DNA of 64,000 bases, from positions 186,001-250,000 of the forward strand of contig WFMF01000206.1 in the NCBI GenBank assembly GCA_011033025.1, written 5' to 3'. The translations under genes were made by a program, and so were the position numbers. Positions 55,660 to 64,000 of this stretch are shown in pieces. How positions within the stretch are numbered: position 1 is the stretch's first letter; the number at the start of each line of letters is the position of its first letter. The notes under the pieces are model-generated. The model did no database searches, was not told where the DNA came from, and saw only the letters and a program-made list of their open reading frames with translations. The DNA comes from Beroe forskalii. Its lineage: Eukaryota > Ctenophora > Nuda > Beroida > Beroidae.

Positions 55660-56320
55660 AACTACAGTACGTGTTCTCAGCAATTCATTATTTAAAAACA
55701 CAAAGACATGCATTTATCGAATCACTGCAACTTTGTACTGTGTTTTGTAGATACAAATATCAAACGAGCAATGGGAATGAAAATAGAGAGATGTAACTCG
55801 ATTTGATAGTTGGCAACTATCAAATCGAGCTACATACAGGAATATGAATATAATCATGTTTCGATCAATTCTTACCGAGCTGTAACAAGAATACAAGTTC
55901 AAGTAGCGAGCTGCAGTTTACTGATAAGGGAGCTGTTTGATAATAACGTACACGACCGTGATATAATTTTAATCTACAAACTACAGTACAGAAGTGATGA
56001 ACAGAAGTGATGTCGTTTGGACCGTGCATATCTCAGGGTTAGGAAGGCAACACACAAAGACATGAGTTGATCGAATCACTGCAACTTTTACAAGAGGCGT
56101 ATTCATCGCAACATTATTACCAGAAGCAGGTGCAGAGCGTACCCTGTACGGAGTTTCAGTTCCTTGTACTGTGTTTTGTACTGTGTTTTGTAGATTAAAA
56201 TAAATCTACCAAGAATTAGGTAATAAATCTACCAAGAAGTAGGTAATAAGCAACAGTTTACTATTCACAAAACACAGCACAAAGTTGCAGTGATTCAATC
56301 AACTCATGTCTCTGTGTTTT
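55660..56320. repeat. Locally inverted and repeated TTGTACTGTGTTTTGTAG family
   Basis: AAAGACATG...TCGAATCACTGCAACTTT occurs at 55700, at 56055 and, inverted, at 56285. TACTGTGTTTTGTAGAT occurs at 55737 and 56165, with the inverted CACAAAACACAGCACAAAG at 56272. A near-perfect hairpin at 55793-55833 is built on CTCGATTTGATAGTTG and CAACTATCAAATCGAG. Confidence 0.7.
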
Positions 56321-56454
56321 TATCAATAACTCGATAAGATACACCCCTTCACAAAAGTTGAAATCTATTTCCTAAAGGGAGGATATGGCCCATGGAGCGA
56401 GGGATAAATTTCTTTTTCCCATCAAAGATTTTCATAGATTTGGCAAAAAATCAA

Positions 56455-56665
56455 AAAAGGGGTTCCGTACAGACTGCAAACTCAATGGATGTCCTTGCTG
56501 TACAGGAATCGAAACTGAGGGGTTCCGTACAGACTGCGAACTCAATGGATGTCCTTGCTGAACGGGAATCGAATAACTGAGGGGTCCCATACAGACTGCG
56601 AACTCAATGGATGTCCTTGCTGGACAGGAATCGAATAACTGAGGGGTCCCATACAGACCACGGGA
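56455..56665 (+). repeat. 60-62-bp tandem repeat, four units
   Basis: Units contain GGGGTTCCGTACAGACTGCG and ACTCAATGGATGTCCTTGCT. The first two are 60 bp, the later ones about 62 bp. An open frame covers the first two units only. Confidence 0.9.
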
Positions 56666-57657
56666 AGTATCCGAAATTAAAGCATCAGAATAGGCACGTG
56701 TCTATGTATTTTTTCAAATAAGTTGTACAGTAGTGCAATACATATCTTGCACAGCACACATACTATACATGCACGACTGACGACCACTGCAAATTGATGG
56801 TGGATGAGATTGTTATTAGAAACCTATATAGTCACGTGCTACATTTATTAAAACTAGTAGAATCAGCCCTCGTACGACTGCATTCTGCGATATTATGATT
56901 GTCACATTTTATAATGTATTGCGGACCACTTACACATTTTCATTTATTTTAAGTGAAATTATGGGTCCAAATCATGGCTGATGGATACGATTATAAAACG
57001 GCTGATTTTAAATTAAAATTTCTATGATATACGAGAAATATGCAAGAATGGTGTCACCAGGAATTTAGAGAGTAATTAGTTTGAGTGAGAGAGAAATGGA
57101 CGGTTTCTTAATAGAGGTGCTGAGACGGGCCCGTGCTGTCGGAACTACCAGCACTACATCAAAACCGGCCAAAGATAAGCAATTCCAGATAAACTGGGTC
57201 AGATCGGCCTTGAATTTATCGACGGTTTATATCGATTAACGGTGACATGATGCGAACATTATCCGAGATGGGCCACCGTTCACGGGCTGGTCTAGAGGAA
57301 CGCAGACTTAATCCTAACCTGATACGGTCTACTTAAGTGATCCTTCACTTAAGTGATCCTTCACTTAAGTGATCCTTCACTCCCCAGAATACTCGTCAAC
57401 CTGCAAGACCTGGAACTGAGACACTAAAATCAAGAAGCGAACACATTGCAACTATCATGAAAGGTGCAGAGTGAATCCTGCAAGGAGCCCTACGGTTTCA
57501 GTTCCTTGTTTAAAATGCCGTACAGCATTTTTTGCTTCCTATCCTTTGCATATCTGCATGAATGTTAGCCACCACGTGTAGATAGTAAGCATTATCATTG
57601 GCTGACCGTCCTATCACGTGACATAGAGTCCTTACACGTGACATAGGGACGTTTAAT
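56666..57657. other. Intergenic, short repeats
   Basis: GGGAAGTATCCGAAATTAAAG followed by CACGTGTCTATGTATTTT at 56662-56715 resembles 19140-19320. A 17-bp unit, ACTTAAGTGATCCTTC, is repeated three times at about 57333-57381. Two CACGTGACATAG E-box-like words at 57614-57646 precede the small frame below. No other gene. Confidence 0.5.
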
Positions 57658-57825
57658 ATGGCAGAGAGGGGTTGCAGTATCATAGTGCAGGCGAGGTCAC
57701 TAGCCGAGGAAACTCCTTCAAAGATGGTGGAAGCCAAGGAAACTCAGATGTTTCTCAATTTGAGAAAGGTGCATATAGCTGCCGATGAGGTTGCACAAAG
57801 TGAGAAGGCATTATTGATTTGCTGA
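57658..57825 (+). CDS. Small open frame, possible 5' exon
   Basis: ATG at 57658 opens 55 codons (starting MAERGCSIIVQARSLAEETP, with a charged helical centre and ending SEKALLIC). AAAG|GTGCATAT near 57768 could be a donor, which would make this the first exon of a gene whose remainder I cannot find. Two CACGTGACATAG words lie within 45 bp upstream, and the composition is more coding-like than its surroundings. No family recognised; it could be chance. Confidence 0.3.
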   Translation: MAERGCSIIVQARSLAEETPSKMVEAKETQMFLNLRKVHIAADEVAQSEKALLIC

Positions 57826-58082
57826 ATACGTTATTTTTGAAATATTTTCACATATTTTTTCGCGTATTTAACGTTTATCGAAATTTGTTCTTCCAAGGTT
57901 TAGTAGTAGTACTTTTATCGATTCCAGGGAGCCAGGAAATTATTGAGATTATTATCAGGGGGTGCTTTCCGGGACAGACTTAAGTCAAAAAACGGACTTC
58001 AGTCAACATTTTAATGTAAATTAGCAATTAAATCTTTTCTTGAGTCGTTTTTTTTCTGTTTCAGAAATTCTGTTTCAGATAA

Positions 58083-58248
58083 GGGATCGTTCACATATTA
58101 CGTAATCAATTTTTGGCCGATTTCAACCCCCCCCCTCCCCCTCGTAATCAAGTTTACAGTAGTTGTATTTGTTACAATAACATGTAACGTAATCATTCGG
58201 AAACCCCCTCCCCCCCTCTAGGTGATTACGTAATATGTGAACGATCCC
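58083..58248. mobile_element. 166-bp PIF/Harbinger-like MITE
   Basis: Perfect 26-bp TIRs identical to those of the 11625-12850 element (GGGATCGTTCACATATTACG...). It is flanked by a TAA duplication (58080-58082 and 58249-58251). The interior holds C-rich tracts and TGATTACG words, also as in the longer element. It is a miniature relative probably mobilised by the same transposase. Confidence 0.9.
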
Positions 58249-58393
58249 TAAAATGAACGGTAGACGGTACGATTAGATGAAAATCCATTTTCAACACCCG
58301 CAGCGTGAAAACAGGAGTGCATGAACTATAGCAGCATACTAAGTCACCCTTTCAAATAATTCGCTTGAACAGAGAGAAACAGGGAGATGGAGC

Positions 58394-59320
58394 GGGGGGG
58401 GCTCAAGCACTAAATGGTTGGAACACATGCCCACTAAGTGGGATTTTTGAGAATTTTCAAAAGACCCACCCACCCTATCCCACTTAGTGTCCTGTAGTAA
58501 GTGATTCTGCCAACAAAAATTATGGTACCCACCCTTTTTTGTCCACTTAGGCATTCAAATTCTATTTTAACTCAGCTTTCTTTAGTTTTGGATGACCATC
58601 AAACAGCATCAATTAATTAAATAGTGGTTCTATTTGTTAAATTCATACTGTCTTTTGTAAATTGCACCCGACAATAATCATCGATAAATTGCCATTGGTT
58701 TGCAATGTGCTGTATGTAGGTATTTGATTTTGAAGATCATCTGCATGTGCAGGGTCATCGAAAACTGAAAATGGCATGGCAATGTTAGATACTGTTTAAA
58801 TATCGAATTGGATAATTATGTTGTACTGTACAGTAAAAAACCCAAATTGTAATGACAGAAGAAACTCATATAGTAGAAATAATTTAAAGAGAGTCTCTAA
58901 GATGTTATTGCCTATTTGGATCTTGACACACGTACTTGTGTAAAAAACAGTGTGGAGAGCAGGTAGATTGTATTTCAACTCTGAAGCTATGATACTATGA
59001 CAGAGAGAGAAAATATTCGGCTTCAACATATCAAAAACTGGTCATTGTACACACATATAACAACAAATTTTCACCATATTTCCAAACAAAATTTTAAAAA
59101 AATTGAAAGAAGTGTGAAAATTAAGTAAAATTAATAAAATCAGTAATTTTTCATCAAAATTTCTGGAATTTTGACCAGTTAGTGCAAAAAATTCCCAGTC
59201 ACTGCTAATTTTTGTGAAGAGACCCACCCACTTAGTGCAGGTGCACTAAGTGGTCCTCACGTGGTCCAAACCACCCACCCACCAGCATGTGTTCCACCCA
59301 CTTACTGCTGAGCCCCCCCC
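58394..59320. mobile_element. 927-bp element with G8-starting terminal inverted repeats
   Basis: The left end GGGGGGGGCTCAAGCACTAA and right end (reverse complement) GGGGGGGGCTCAGCAGTAAG share about 36 bp with a few mismatches, through GGAACACATGC. Inner CCACTAAGTGGG / CCCACTTAGTG words recur near both ends. No clean target duplication was found (GGAGC versus GGAGG flanks). No transposase frame; the AT-rich interior has only short open frames. Confidence 0.7.
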
Positions 59321-59329
59321 GGAGGGGGC

Positions 59330-60170
59330 TACATATACTTAAATACCTCCTGGGATCTCCGATCACAGGAGGAGCTTAAGTTCCCTGCAAACGGGTGCAA
59401 GATGTACCGAGGTAGAAATGGATCGTTTAGCTGGAATAAATCATGATTTACCGCTCCTAGAATTACTTGCCAGTGGTTATTAAATGTGATAATTTCCAAG
59501 AATTTTGCAGCTTCATTTCTTAAGGAATTTCTATTAAAAGTAGTGGATAATATAATGATTAAAAGATAATTTAGCCGGGGATCGTCGGTTACAGAAATAT
59601 GAGAAAGTAGTATCAAGTATGGAAATGATGACGCCATCATCATGGGTTAGAACAGTGAAATAATGCGGACGAACCGCCAATTTTTCGTTCTCGGATTAAA
59701 ATCGAACACAGCTCCTTTATAAATTCATAGAAATGAATTGTTGAAGTTACGTTTGAATTTCAATTTTGCAAGAGTTGCCCAAAGAAACCTACTTCCTTTT
59801 TTGGCAAATACGGATAGGATTATTTACATTGATTGCCAAGCAGTATAAAAAGAATCAAAATGGAGCTTATGATACGCTGACGACGATCATCACAGGATTT
59901 TCGAAAGCACCTGATTTTAAACTTTATCGTATCATTTAAACGTACCTTAAATCATACATTAATTAATATAGCTGTCTGAAATCAACAATTTTTATTATTT
60001 TGTCCAAAATTATGGCGTTTCACACACTATTCCTGGTACACATTGTATATGATTCGCTGATAAGAATGCATCATGTTTATATCGGAAACACAAGAGAAAT
60101 AGGGCTATTTTTTGACCTTCAGAAATTGAGATATGTTAAATAAACCGGTTTTATGTTTTAAAGTTATCGC
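59330..60170. other. Spacer without recognised gene
   Basis: A 104-codon minus-strand frame (59329-59643) has no recognisable motif. The rest is AT-rich unique sequence. Confidence 0.4.
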
Positions 60171-60175
60171 TTAGG

Positions 60176-60340
60176 GGAGGGGGTAAGGCAAACTTTGGCA
60201 AACTATGGCAAACTTTGGCAAACACTTTTTTTGGCAAACTCAAAAAAACGTGGAAGCATTTGCCAAAGTTTGCCAAAGTTTGCCAAAAATAAAACACCTT
60301 TTTAGCCACTTTGGCAACACTTTAGGTACCCATAGTATTA
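60176..60340 (+). repeat. Foldback element of GGCAAACTTT words (copy 1)
   Basis: Repeated GGCAAACTTTGGCAAAC on the left and TTTGCCAAAGTTTGCC on the right form a long imperfect hairpin. It is preceded by TTATCGCTTAGGGG. A reverse-complement copy lies at 63735-63885. Confidence 0.85.
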
Positions 60341-60680
60341 TTTTTAAAGATGCTGAATCGATTCCCAAGGTCTGTTTCACATTTTGACGTTATCCAGAAG
60401 CTGTAACAGAGACTACATCGACATTGAATAGAGTAGAAGGCTACAGTAACAAATACGATATTTCATTACCTCTTACTTTAAATTTAAAGCATTCAAGTAC
60501 TAAGTAGTCGATCAAACTGTCGATCAAACTGTCGATCAAACTGTTGTATGGAGCCCAAAAACCGAAGCATCCACGCTACATAAGTCTGATACTGCAGCAT
60601 AAAATCAATAGTAAGGCCCCACCGTGACCATTGGCCAGTTTCCATGGATTCCTGCAACATAACCCGACATGTTGAGAATG
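60341..60680. other. Spacer; 12-bp GTCGATCAAACT repeat
   Basis: Three copies of GTCGATCAAACT at about 60506-60541. Nothing else recognised. Confidence 0.6.
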
Positions 60681-62060
60681 CTAATTGCCTAGTGAAGGTT
60701 GAGTGGAACCAAGTGGAGGCATAGTGGAGCCTAGTGGAGGCTGTGAGGAGCCTAGTGAAGGCTGAGTGGATCCCAGTGGGGGCTTTGTTGAGCCTAGTAG
60801 AAGCTGTGTGGAGCCTAGTGAAGGCTGAGTGGATCCTAGTGGAGAGTGATTGGAGCCTAGTGGAGGCTTTGTAGAGCCTAGTAGTAGCTGTGTGGAGCTA
60901 GTGGTCCACTAGGCTCAACTCAGCCTCACCTCAGCCTCCACTAGACTCAACTTAGCCTTCACTAGTAGTGGAGGCTGCTCGGAGCCCAGTAGAGGTTGAG
61001 TGGAGGCTGTTTAGAGCCTAATGGAGGCTGTCTGGAGCCTAGTGGAGCCTTTGCAGAGCCATTAGGCTCCATTCAGCCTCCAACCACTCTACACTAGGCT
61101 CCACTCAGCCTACACTAGTAGTGGAGGCTGTGAGGAGGTTGAGTTTTGGTTGAGTGGAGCCTAGTAGAGGCTGATTGGAGCCTGAGTGGAGCCTGTGTGG
61201 AGCCTAGTGGAGGCTGATTAGGGCCTAGTGGAGGCTGACTGGAGTCTGGTGGAGGCTGTGTGGAGCCTAGTGGAGGCTTACTGGAGCCTAGTGGAGGTTG
61301 TGTAAAGCCTAATGGAGGCTGTGTGAAGCCTATTGGAAGCTTTGTAGAGACTAGTGGTCCACTAGGCTCCACTCAGCTTACTAGGTTCCACACAGCCTCC
61401 ATTAGGCGCCATCACTTTCACTAGGCTCCACTCAGCCTTCACTTTATAGTAGTGGAGGCTGTGTGGAGCCTAGTGGAGGCTGAGTGGAGCTTAGTAGAGG
61501 CTGAGTGGACCCTAGTGGAGGCTGAGTGGAGCCTTGTGGAGGTTGTGTGGAACCTAGTGAAAGCTGAGTGGAGCCTGAGTGGTGAAAGGCTGTGTGGAGC
61601 CTAGTAGAGGCTGAGTGGAGCCTAGTGGAGGCTGAGTGGAGCCTAGTAGAGGCTGAGTGGAGCCTAGTGGAGGCTGAGTGGAGCCTAGTGGAGGCTAGTG
61701 GAGGTTGAGTGGAGCCTTGTGGAGGCTGAGTGGTGCCTAGTAGAGGCTGAATGGAGACTAGTGGAGGTTGTGAGGAACCTTGTGAAAGCTGAGTGGAGCC
61801 TAGTGGAGATAGTGTGGAGCCTCTTGGAGGCTGAGTGGAGCCTAGTGTAGGCTGTGTGGAGCCTAGTGTAGGCTGTGTGGAGCCTAGTGGAGGCTGAGTG
61901 GTGCCCAGTGGAGGATAGTTGGAGCCATCTGAAAGTTTGAATCTATAAATTGTTTTTCAAATTACTAAATTAGTGCACATTTTACCAGTTTCAGCTAATT
62001 GATTAAGGCTCCAGTGAGCCTCCGAATAGCCTCCACTAGGCTCCATTTTAATGCTTTAGC
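60680..62060. repeat. 21-bp GAGCCTAGTGGAGGCTGAG minisatellite with inverted islands
   Basis: About 60 units. Most run as TGGAGCCTAGTGGAGGCTGA on the plus strand, but islands at about 60903-60970, 61055-61125, 61362-61445 and 61998-62045 have the reverse orientation. Two islands begin at a TAGTGGTCCACTA palindrome and three end at a CACTAGTAGTGG- or TATAGTAGTGG-type junction. The Pro-rich minus-strand frame at 61115-61372 (QPPLGSTQ) is a repeat artefact. Weak GGAGGCTAATGGAAGC-like units continue to about 62210. Confidence 0.93.
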
Positions 62061-62210
62061 CTTCGCGAAAATGTTATATTTCAGTTTCTGTGTAGGCTAA
62101 TGGAGGCTTATTCTTCAGTGGAGGCTAAATCAAAATTTAAGCCTCCATAAAGGTTGACTGGAGGCTAATGGAAGCTAGTGAACGCTAATTAGCCTCAACA
62201 GTGGAGGCTT

Positions 62211-63734
62211 TTTTCGAAAATTAGACTATTGCAACCATAAGCCTCAATGAAGGCAAATTTTTTCCCTCCCCATTGGCCTTTTTGTAAAACAAAAAGGCAA
62301 ATAGGAGGGTTGGCAGAGATCGTGGTTTGGGAAGGTGAGAAATAGGATATGTGTATATGAGGTCCAGATTTGCAATACAACTACTGTAATTTCTGGAAAG
62401 TGCCCGGATTGCTCCTTTATAATATCAGTCGTGAAAATGTCCCATGTCCGTCCGTCCGGTGTCCCCCCCCGCCCCGAAATCACAAAATTCTTAATTTTGA
62501 AGCTGTCGATTGTCGAAATTGTGAATATTATGGACTGAATAGGCCCATCTGTGCCACGTGCTCAAACTCTCCTAAATTACGACTCATTCTTAATTAAAGG
62601 GCTGATGAACATTTCGTGTCTTAAAATCTTAGGAGCGACTCGGGCTATGGGTTGGTTCTGTACTTAGTTTAGTGCCAAACTACATAACTATTCGACTGTA
62701 TACTGAATTCGACTAAGTTCGAGAAATACTATGGTCGATGTGATTAAGACGAATATTGTTTTTCGGAACAAGCGACAGCATTGAAACAGAAAACGAAAGC
62801 ATAAAATTTGAAAGTGGTATCAGCTTAGTGAACAACTGTTATAAAGTCCTGAGTGTATAGACAATCACTATCATCAAATCAGTGTCATAATCTAACATCT
62901 ATGAGTCTATGCTTGAATTTCATGAATTCCACATCACGGTACGAAATTTCAATTCCTTGATGATCACTCAGCCAATTACTAATTGAGTAGAAAATTTCCC
63001 AGATGGCAAAGTGCATAGTGCATAGGTGATTTGAGGCTTAATGAAGCTGTTTCGTATAAACATTCAGGAAAATACAGCCCGTAAATGAACAGTGACACAA
63101 TCTGATGCGAAACGTAAACCAATTCAGCAAAATGGCGCGAAATCTACAACGAACTACAATGCATGTTCTCGGTGGTCGCGCGCAGCAGTGGAGCGATATT
63201 TATACTTTTACTGCGAACGACTGCGTGTTGTATCATGATGCAAAGGTTACAACAAGCACCGTGGGGGAGGGAAATTAAGCGCCTGCATACGGGAACAATG
63301 GTCAAACAAGAATTGTGCCGGCAGGCGCAATTCTTGTTGAAGTTACCCTACACTCAGCCTCCGGCCCCATGGACACTAATGCAGGCTAATTTTGGTCATG
63401 TTCCTGTGGTACCATTTTGCAGTAGACATGTTATCTGATGAACTGGTTAAAGATTAGTAGAAAGTAGATACAAGGATCCATGCCTGGGAATTATAAACAT
63501 CTCTTTTCTCGAACGAAAAGGTTCTCGAAATTTCTAACCCTGGTCCTTCAGCCTTAGGATACCTTTTTGTAAACAGTATAGTGCTTGGAGAGGGAAGGTC
63601 CAGGCGTAAAGCCTCGAAGGGGAAGTTCTAAATGAAAATTAAGCATTGGATATTGATTCAGCTCCTTTGAAAATCATTATGCACAAGTTCTGTATGCACT
63701 GTGGACAAGAAATCAGAAATTACAAAATTTTTGG
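62211..63734. other. Mostly unique sequence, no supported gene
   Basis: CCTTTTTGTAAAACAAAAAGG (62277-62298) is a perfect hairpin. AACAAGAATTGTGCC / GGCGCAATTCTTGTT (about 63306-63339) is a 15-bp hairpin with one mismatch. Several 60-90-codon frames (e.g. 62335-62597, 63163-63438) have no recognisable domain. Confidence 0.45.
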
Positions 63735-63885
63735 GGTATTTTTGGCAAACTTTGGCAAATTTTGGCAACTTTGTACTATGGCAAACTTTGGCAAACACTT
63801 TTTTGGCAAACTCCAAAAAAGTGGAAGCGTTTGCCAAAGTTTGCCAAAGTTTGCCTTACCCCCCCCGCTTAATAATAACTGGCTT
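63735..63885 (-). repeat. Foldback element of GGCAAACTTT words (copy 2, inverted)
   Basis: Reverse complement of 60176-60340 with moderate divergence: GGCAAACACTTTTTTGGCAAAC, AAGTGGAAGCGTTTGCC, then CCTTACCCCCCCCGCTTAATA, mirroring TTAGGGGAGGGGGTAAGG of copy 1. Confidence 0.85.
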
Positions 63886-64000
63886 TTCGGTCATAACTCC
63901 GCTTCTGGAGCTCAAAAATGAATCTAAACTTCACTGAGATGTTGCTTTCATGAAGCTCTAGATATCCTGAAAGTTTCATCAAGTTTGCTCAAAAAACCTC

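Noticed and set aside
57510-57737. 75-codon minus-strand frame
   Set aside because: Mostly the shadow of the plus-strand frame at 57658 and of its upstream region; no features of its own.
61115-61372. Pro-rich QPPLGSTQ repeat protein
   Set aside because: Generated by the 21-bp minisatellite; orientation switches break it and no promoter or splice signals are seen.
1-64000. tRNA, rRNA or small RNA genes
   Set aside because: I looked for cloverleaf arms with A/B boxes and for rRNA-like text and found none that I could support by eye; a tRNAscan-SE or Infernal search would be decisive.

Overview
This is a gene-poor stretch of eukaryotic, almost certainly metazoan, nuclear DNA. The evidence is spliced genes with GT-AG introns, a class III nucleotide cyclase resembling an animal soluble guanylate cyclase subunit, a FUT8-like fucosyltransferase, PLAT-like modules, and membrane-anchored cholinesterase-type carboxylesterases. 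No RNA gene, CRISPR array or prokaryotic operon is visible. A marine invertebrate such as a sponge is a guess; the sequence does not fix the taxon. About half of the window is tandem, inverted or dispersed repeat.

Layout. 1-5060: a 58-bp satellite. 5409-17093 (+): a cyclase gene (five catalytic exons at 5409-7147, six tail exons at 14334-17093) whose 7.2-kb intron holds inverted repeats, several 21-bp-period minisatellites and a 1.2-kb element with a 3-bp target duplication typical of PIF/Harbinger. 17094-17715: a minisatellite directly behind the stop codon, then a 72-bp hairpin. 20.3-29.3 kb (-): a decayed, rearranged cluster of small secreted cysteine-rich protein genes, with a low-quality stretch at 24.7-26.3 kb. 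30575-31645 (-): an intronless GT23 fucosyltransferase-like gene. 33.8-38.3 kb: a large imperfect palindrome with a GAATCGA-type satellite at its centre that switches strand near the axis. 37.1-48.1 kb: a roughly 5.5-kb tandem duplication, each copy carrying a broken gene for a secreted protein with PLAT-like repeats. 49145-50854 and 52507-54195 (-): two near-identical intronless esterase genes. 54.2-64 kb: almost no genes, with a perfect-TIR MITE, a second TIR element, foldback repeats and a 21-bp minisatellite that repeatedly flips orientation.

The genes do not form an obvious pathway. The esterases, fucosyltransferase and secreted proteins all belong to the secretory or cell-surface compartment; the cyclase is intracellular signalling. 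The most unusual theme is architectural. Tandem repeats begin exactly at 5' splice sites in two introns of the cyclase gene and probably also in the cysteine-rich family, and inverted duplications occur at scales from 30 bp to several kb. Small indels between duplicated segments suggest that part of the sequence is uncorrected long-read consensus, so frameshifts should be read with caution.
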